From Caldifarciminota bacterium (GTDB taxonomy: Bacteria; Hydrothermota; Hydrothermia; B15-G9; WFZT01), in NCBI GenBank assembly GCA_026991055.1, contig JALXCE010000158.1, positions 1 through 6,296 on the forward strand: a stretch of DNA of 6,296 nucleotides, given 5' to 3'. Within the stretch, counting starts at the first letter, position 1. Each line of letters starts with the position of its first letter. This document shows, in pieces, positions 4,245-6,296 of the stretch. The notes under the pieces were generated by a model. The model was not told where the DNA came from. It saw nothing but the letters and a program-made list of their open reading frames with translations, and did no database searches. Position numbers and translations under genes: made by a program.

Positions 4245-6272
4245 ATGCGCATGAATTTTCTCCTGTTAATCACCCTTATTTCGTCCACCACATATTTTCA
4301 GGCCGAAAAGCTCTTTTATTACCCTCAAAGTGACAGGGTGGTATTGGTGGACTCCGCGGTTGTGAATAAAGGCACCACCACCCTGAAGGCAGATTCTATT
4401 GTCTATTACCTGAAAAAGAAGCTTCTCTTTGCCTTCAACAATGTAACTCTTGTCGTTGAGCAAGATACCCTTACAGGGGATTCACTCTTTTATAATCTGA
4501 ACACAAAGCAGGGGGTATCCTACAACGGCAGAACTCACGTTGAGAAGGGTTATCTCACAGGTGAAAAGATGTACAAGGTCACTGACAGTATTCTCAATAT
4601 CGAGAATGGGAAATTTACCTCCTGCGACCTTGAGCCACCCCATTATTTTTTCTATTCGAAAGAAATGAAGGTGATTCGGGGGGATATGGCAATTGTTCGG
4701 CCACTCGTACTCTACATCCACGAAATCCCTGTAATTTACATACCCTTCTGGTTCTTCCCCGTGAAAAAGGGGAGAAAATCGGGCTTCCTTACCCCGCATT
4801 TTGGATACAACTCTTACCTTGGAAAATACTTCAGAAACATCTCATACTACTGGGTCTTAAGCAACTATGCCGATGTAACCTTCACACTCAATCTGACTGA
4901 GCGGAGAGGAGTACAGGCAGGAGTTGATCTTGTTTATAAAAAATACAAAAGGTTCGATGGGAACCTGAATCTGACAGTTGCACAGGAATTTCTGCCCATG
5001 AAAAGACGCTGGAGTTTGAGAGGGTATCACCTTCACAATTTGCCCCACAAATTTCGTGCAAGGGCCCAGCTAAACTTTGTTTCCGATAAAACTTATATTG
5101 AGGAGTATTCTGAGACTCCGACTGAATGGCTGAAAAGGGAGATGATTTCATACCTGAGTATCTCAAGGTCGTGGAAATTTGCAAGCATGAACCTGCTTCT
5201 GCAGGACACGCGGAATCTTGACACCCATTCAATCAGTACGGTATTGCCAGACTTTCGTTTCAACATCTTTAACGTATCTTTTGGCAATTTCTCGTCTTAC
5301 GGCAATTTGAGATACCTGAGATCGACTTCAGGAACCACGGACAGTCTTGCCACCCGAAGCGTATCAAATTCTGATGTCACCATGAGTTATCCCTTCCACC
5401 TTTTTCGATACATCAACGTTAATCCAACACTGTCATTTAAGGCAACACTTTTTGACAGAGATATTTATGGAAACCCCAACTATTTCAGGTGGATTTATAG
5501 TGCAAGTATGGGTATCGGGACGGTGATTTATGGTTACTCAAAGTTTGGGATTGGGCCTTTCAAAAGGTTTAGACATACATTCAGACCTTCTGTTACGTTT
5601 TCTTATACCCCGAGGAAGGACCAATCCAGACTGCTCCCATTTGGGGGATATAGTGTTGTTAATCCCACAAAGGCCGGCCGTATTTCCATTGGAAATGACT
5701 TTGATGCCAAACTCAAGTCAGATAAAGTCATCAACCTTGCCTCGATTAACGGCGGCGTCTCGTACAACCTTCTCAAAACTTCCAAAAAATTCAGTGATGT
5801 ATCAATCTCCATGTCGGTGCTGCCCACTTTACCGGTGAAAATTTCTGCTTCATTCACCTATGACCCTTATGAAAGGATGGTGAAGAGCAGGAGTTACAGG
5901 CTTTCGATGAACAGGTCATTCCAGCTATTCTGGGAAGGTGATACCACCGATTTGAGAAAATACTCTGTAAGGCTCGAATATCAGTACTCGAGAGTGACAG
6001 GATTTCAACCATCGAGCCGGATGAGTATGGTACTAACCGGAAAGCTTACGCGGAACTGGAGTGGCTCGTATTCTTTGAATCTTGACCCTTCAAAGTTTAA
6101 AATTTACGAGCAATCTCTTCAATTGCAGAGGGATTTGCACTGCTGGGCTATGAGCTTCAGGTGGTGGTTGCGTGCAGACGGCGTCTGGAACTACGATTTT
6201 AAAATATGGATAAAAAATCTGCCGGACGTTAAGTTTAAGAAAAGTTTCTTTGACCTGTTTTTGCCCCATTAG
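4245..6272 (+). CDS. lptD: LPS-assembly outer membrane protein LptD
   Basis: LptD is the outer-membrane barrel that, with the lipoprotein LptE, inserts lipopolysaccharide into the outer leaflet. The 675-aa product has a signal peptide (hydrophobic core NFLLLITLISSTTY, likely cleavage after Ala20), an LptA-like OstA domain at about 22-165 (KADSIVYYLKKKLLFAFNNV, then LTGDSLFYNL) and a barrel from about 175 to the end. The family signature IYIPFWFFPVKKGRKSGFL (164-182), followed by PHFGYNS and YYWVLSNYADVTFT (201-214), is clear. The only cysteines are C127 (FTSCDLEPPHYF) and C633 (RDLHCWAMSF), both at positions typical of the family. It is shorter than E. coli LptD (784 aa) and resembles Bacteroidetes-type proteins, including the RDLHCW motif. 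A second ATG at 4251 (673 aa) may be the true start; neither ATG has a good Shine-Dalgarno. No lptE or other lpt gene is in the window. Confidence 0.93.
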   Translation: MRMNFLLLITLISSTTYFQAEKLFYYPQSDRVVLVDSAVVNKGTTTLKADSIVYYLKKKLLFAFNNVTLVVEQDTLTGDSLFYNLNTKQGVSYNGRTHVEKGYLTGEKMYKVTDSILNIENGKFTSCDLEPPHYFFYSKEMKVIRGDMAIVRPLVLYIHEIPVIYIPFWFFPVKKGRKSGFLTPHFGYNSYLGKYFRNISYYWVLSNYADVTFTLNLTERRGVQAGVDLVYKKYKRFDGNLNLTVAQEFLPMKRRWSLRGYHLHNLPHKFRARAQLNFVSDKTYIEEYSETPTEWLKREMISYLSISRSWKFASMNLLLQDTRNLDTHSISTVLPDFRFNIFNVSFGNFSSYGNLRYLRSTSGTTDSLATRSVSNSDVTMSYPFHLFRYINVNPTLSFKATLFDRDIYGNPNYFRWIYSASMGIGTVIYGYSKFGIGPFKRFRHTFRPSVTFSYTPRKDQSRLLPFGGYSVVNPTKAGRISIGNDFDAKLKSDKVINLASINGGVSYNLLKTSKKFSDVSISMSVLPTLPVKISASFTYDPYERMVKSRSYRLSMNRSFQLFWEGDTTDLRKYSVRLEYQYSRVTGFQPSSRMSMVLTGKLTRNWSGSYSLNLDPSKFKIYEQSLQLQRDLHCWAMSFRWWLRADGVWNYDFKIWIKNLPDVKFKKSFFDLFLPH

Positions 6273-6286
6273 CCCGGCAAATCTAA

Positions 6287-6296
6287 CAAGAGGTGG
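6287..6296 (+). promoter_or_regulatory. Possible ribosome binding site of the next gene, at the window edge
   Basis: The last bases, AAGAGGTGG, resemble the AGGTGG site of the orphan operon and lie 15-24 nt after the lptD stop. They suggest a downstream plus-strand gene in the same operon starting just outside the window; its start codon is not visible. Confidence 0.35.

Noticed and set aside
4266..5857. Several open frames inside lptD on both strands
   Set aside because: They are shadows of a clearly conserved LptD reading frame.

Overview
The window looks like a piece of chromosome from a Gram-negative, probably anaerobic bacterium. It encodes an outer-membrane LPS-transport protein (LptD) and an oxygen-sensitive [4Fe-4S] class I fumarase split into two subunits, an arrangement common in anaerobes and thermophiles. 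The LptD resembles the form seen in Bacteroidetes/Chlorobi and related uncultured lineages more than the proteobacterial one. That points loosely to an FCB-like or other candidate-phylum bacterium; the exact taxon cannot be read from the sequence.

Layout. Bases 1-203 hold the 3' end of an unrecognised plus-strand gene. It overlaps by 8 nt a small reading frame (196-321) that has an excellent ribosome binding site but runs straight into a GC-rich hairpin repeat. Bases 616-2065 (minus strand) are a compact two-gene fumarase operon with a clear sigma-70-type promoter (2098-2126), strong Shine-Dalgarno sites, an 8-nt gene overlap and a textbook intrinsic terminator (547-591). Bases 2446-3521 (minus strand) are a second two-gene operon: a 210-aa protein with a signal peptide, then a 148-aa protein joined by a GTGA overlap. 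Neither is a family I recognise. Bases 4245-6272 (plus strand) are lptD, diverging from that operon and complete in the window, with a possible ribosome binding site for a further gene at the right edge.

Between the genes are at least seven C-rich/G-rich hairpins (273-333, 2140-2197, 3597-3629, 3649-3704, 3871-3903, 3952-3997, 4029-4085). Most or all belong to one dispersed palindromic repeat family. In spurious translations these give peptides such as HPNPLP/HLNPLPARIYAG, which turn up as false ORFs in many genomes. Five of them crowd the 3573-4238 gap between the divergent orphan operon and lptD. One stem position shows a T-A, T.G, C-G series between copies, as expected if the hairpin is kept at the RNA level.

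The three gene groups do not form one pathway. Fumarase serves central carbon metabolism (TCA cycle or its reductive branch), LptD inserts LPS at the cell surface, and the orphan pair is probably envelope-associated. The least explained parts are the orphan pair and the repeat cluster. I see no phage, CRISPR array, transposase, tRNA or rRNA.
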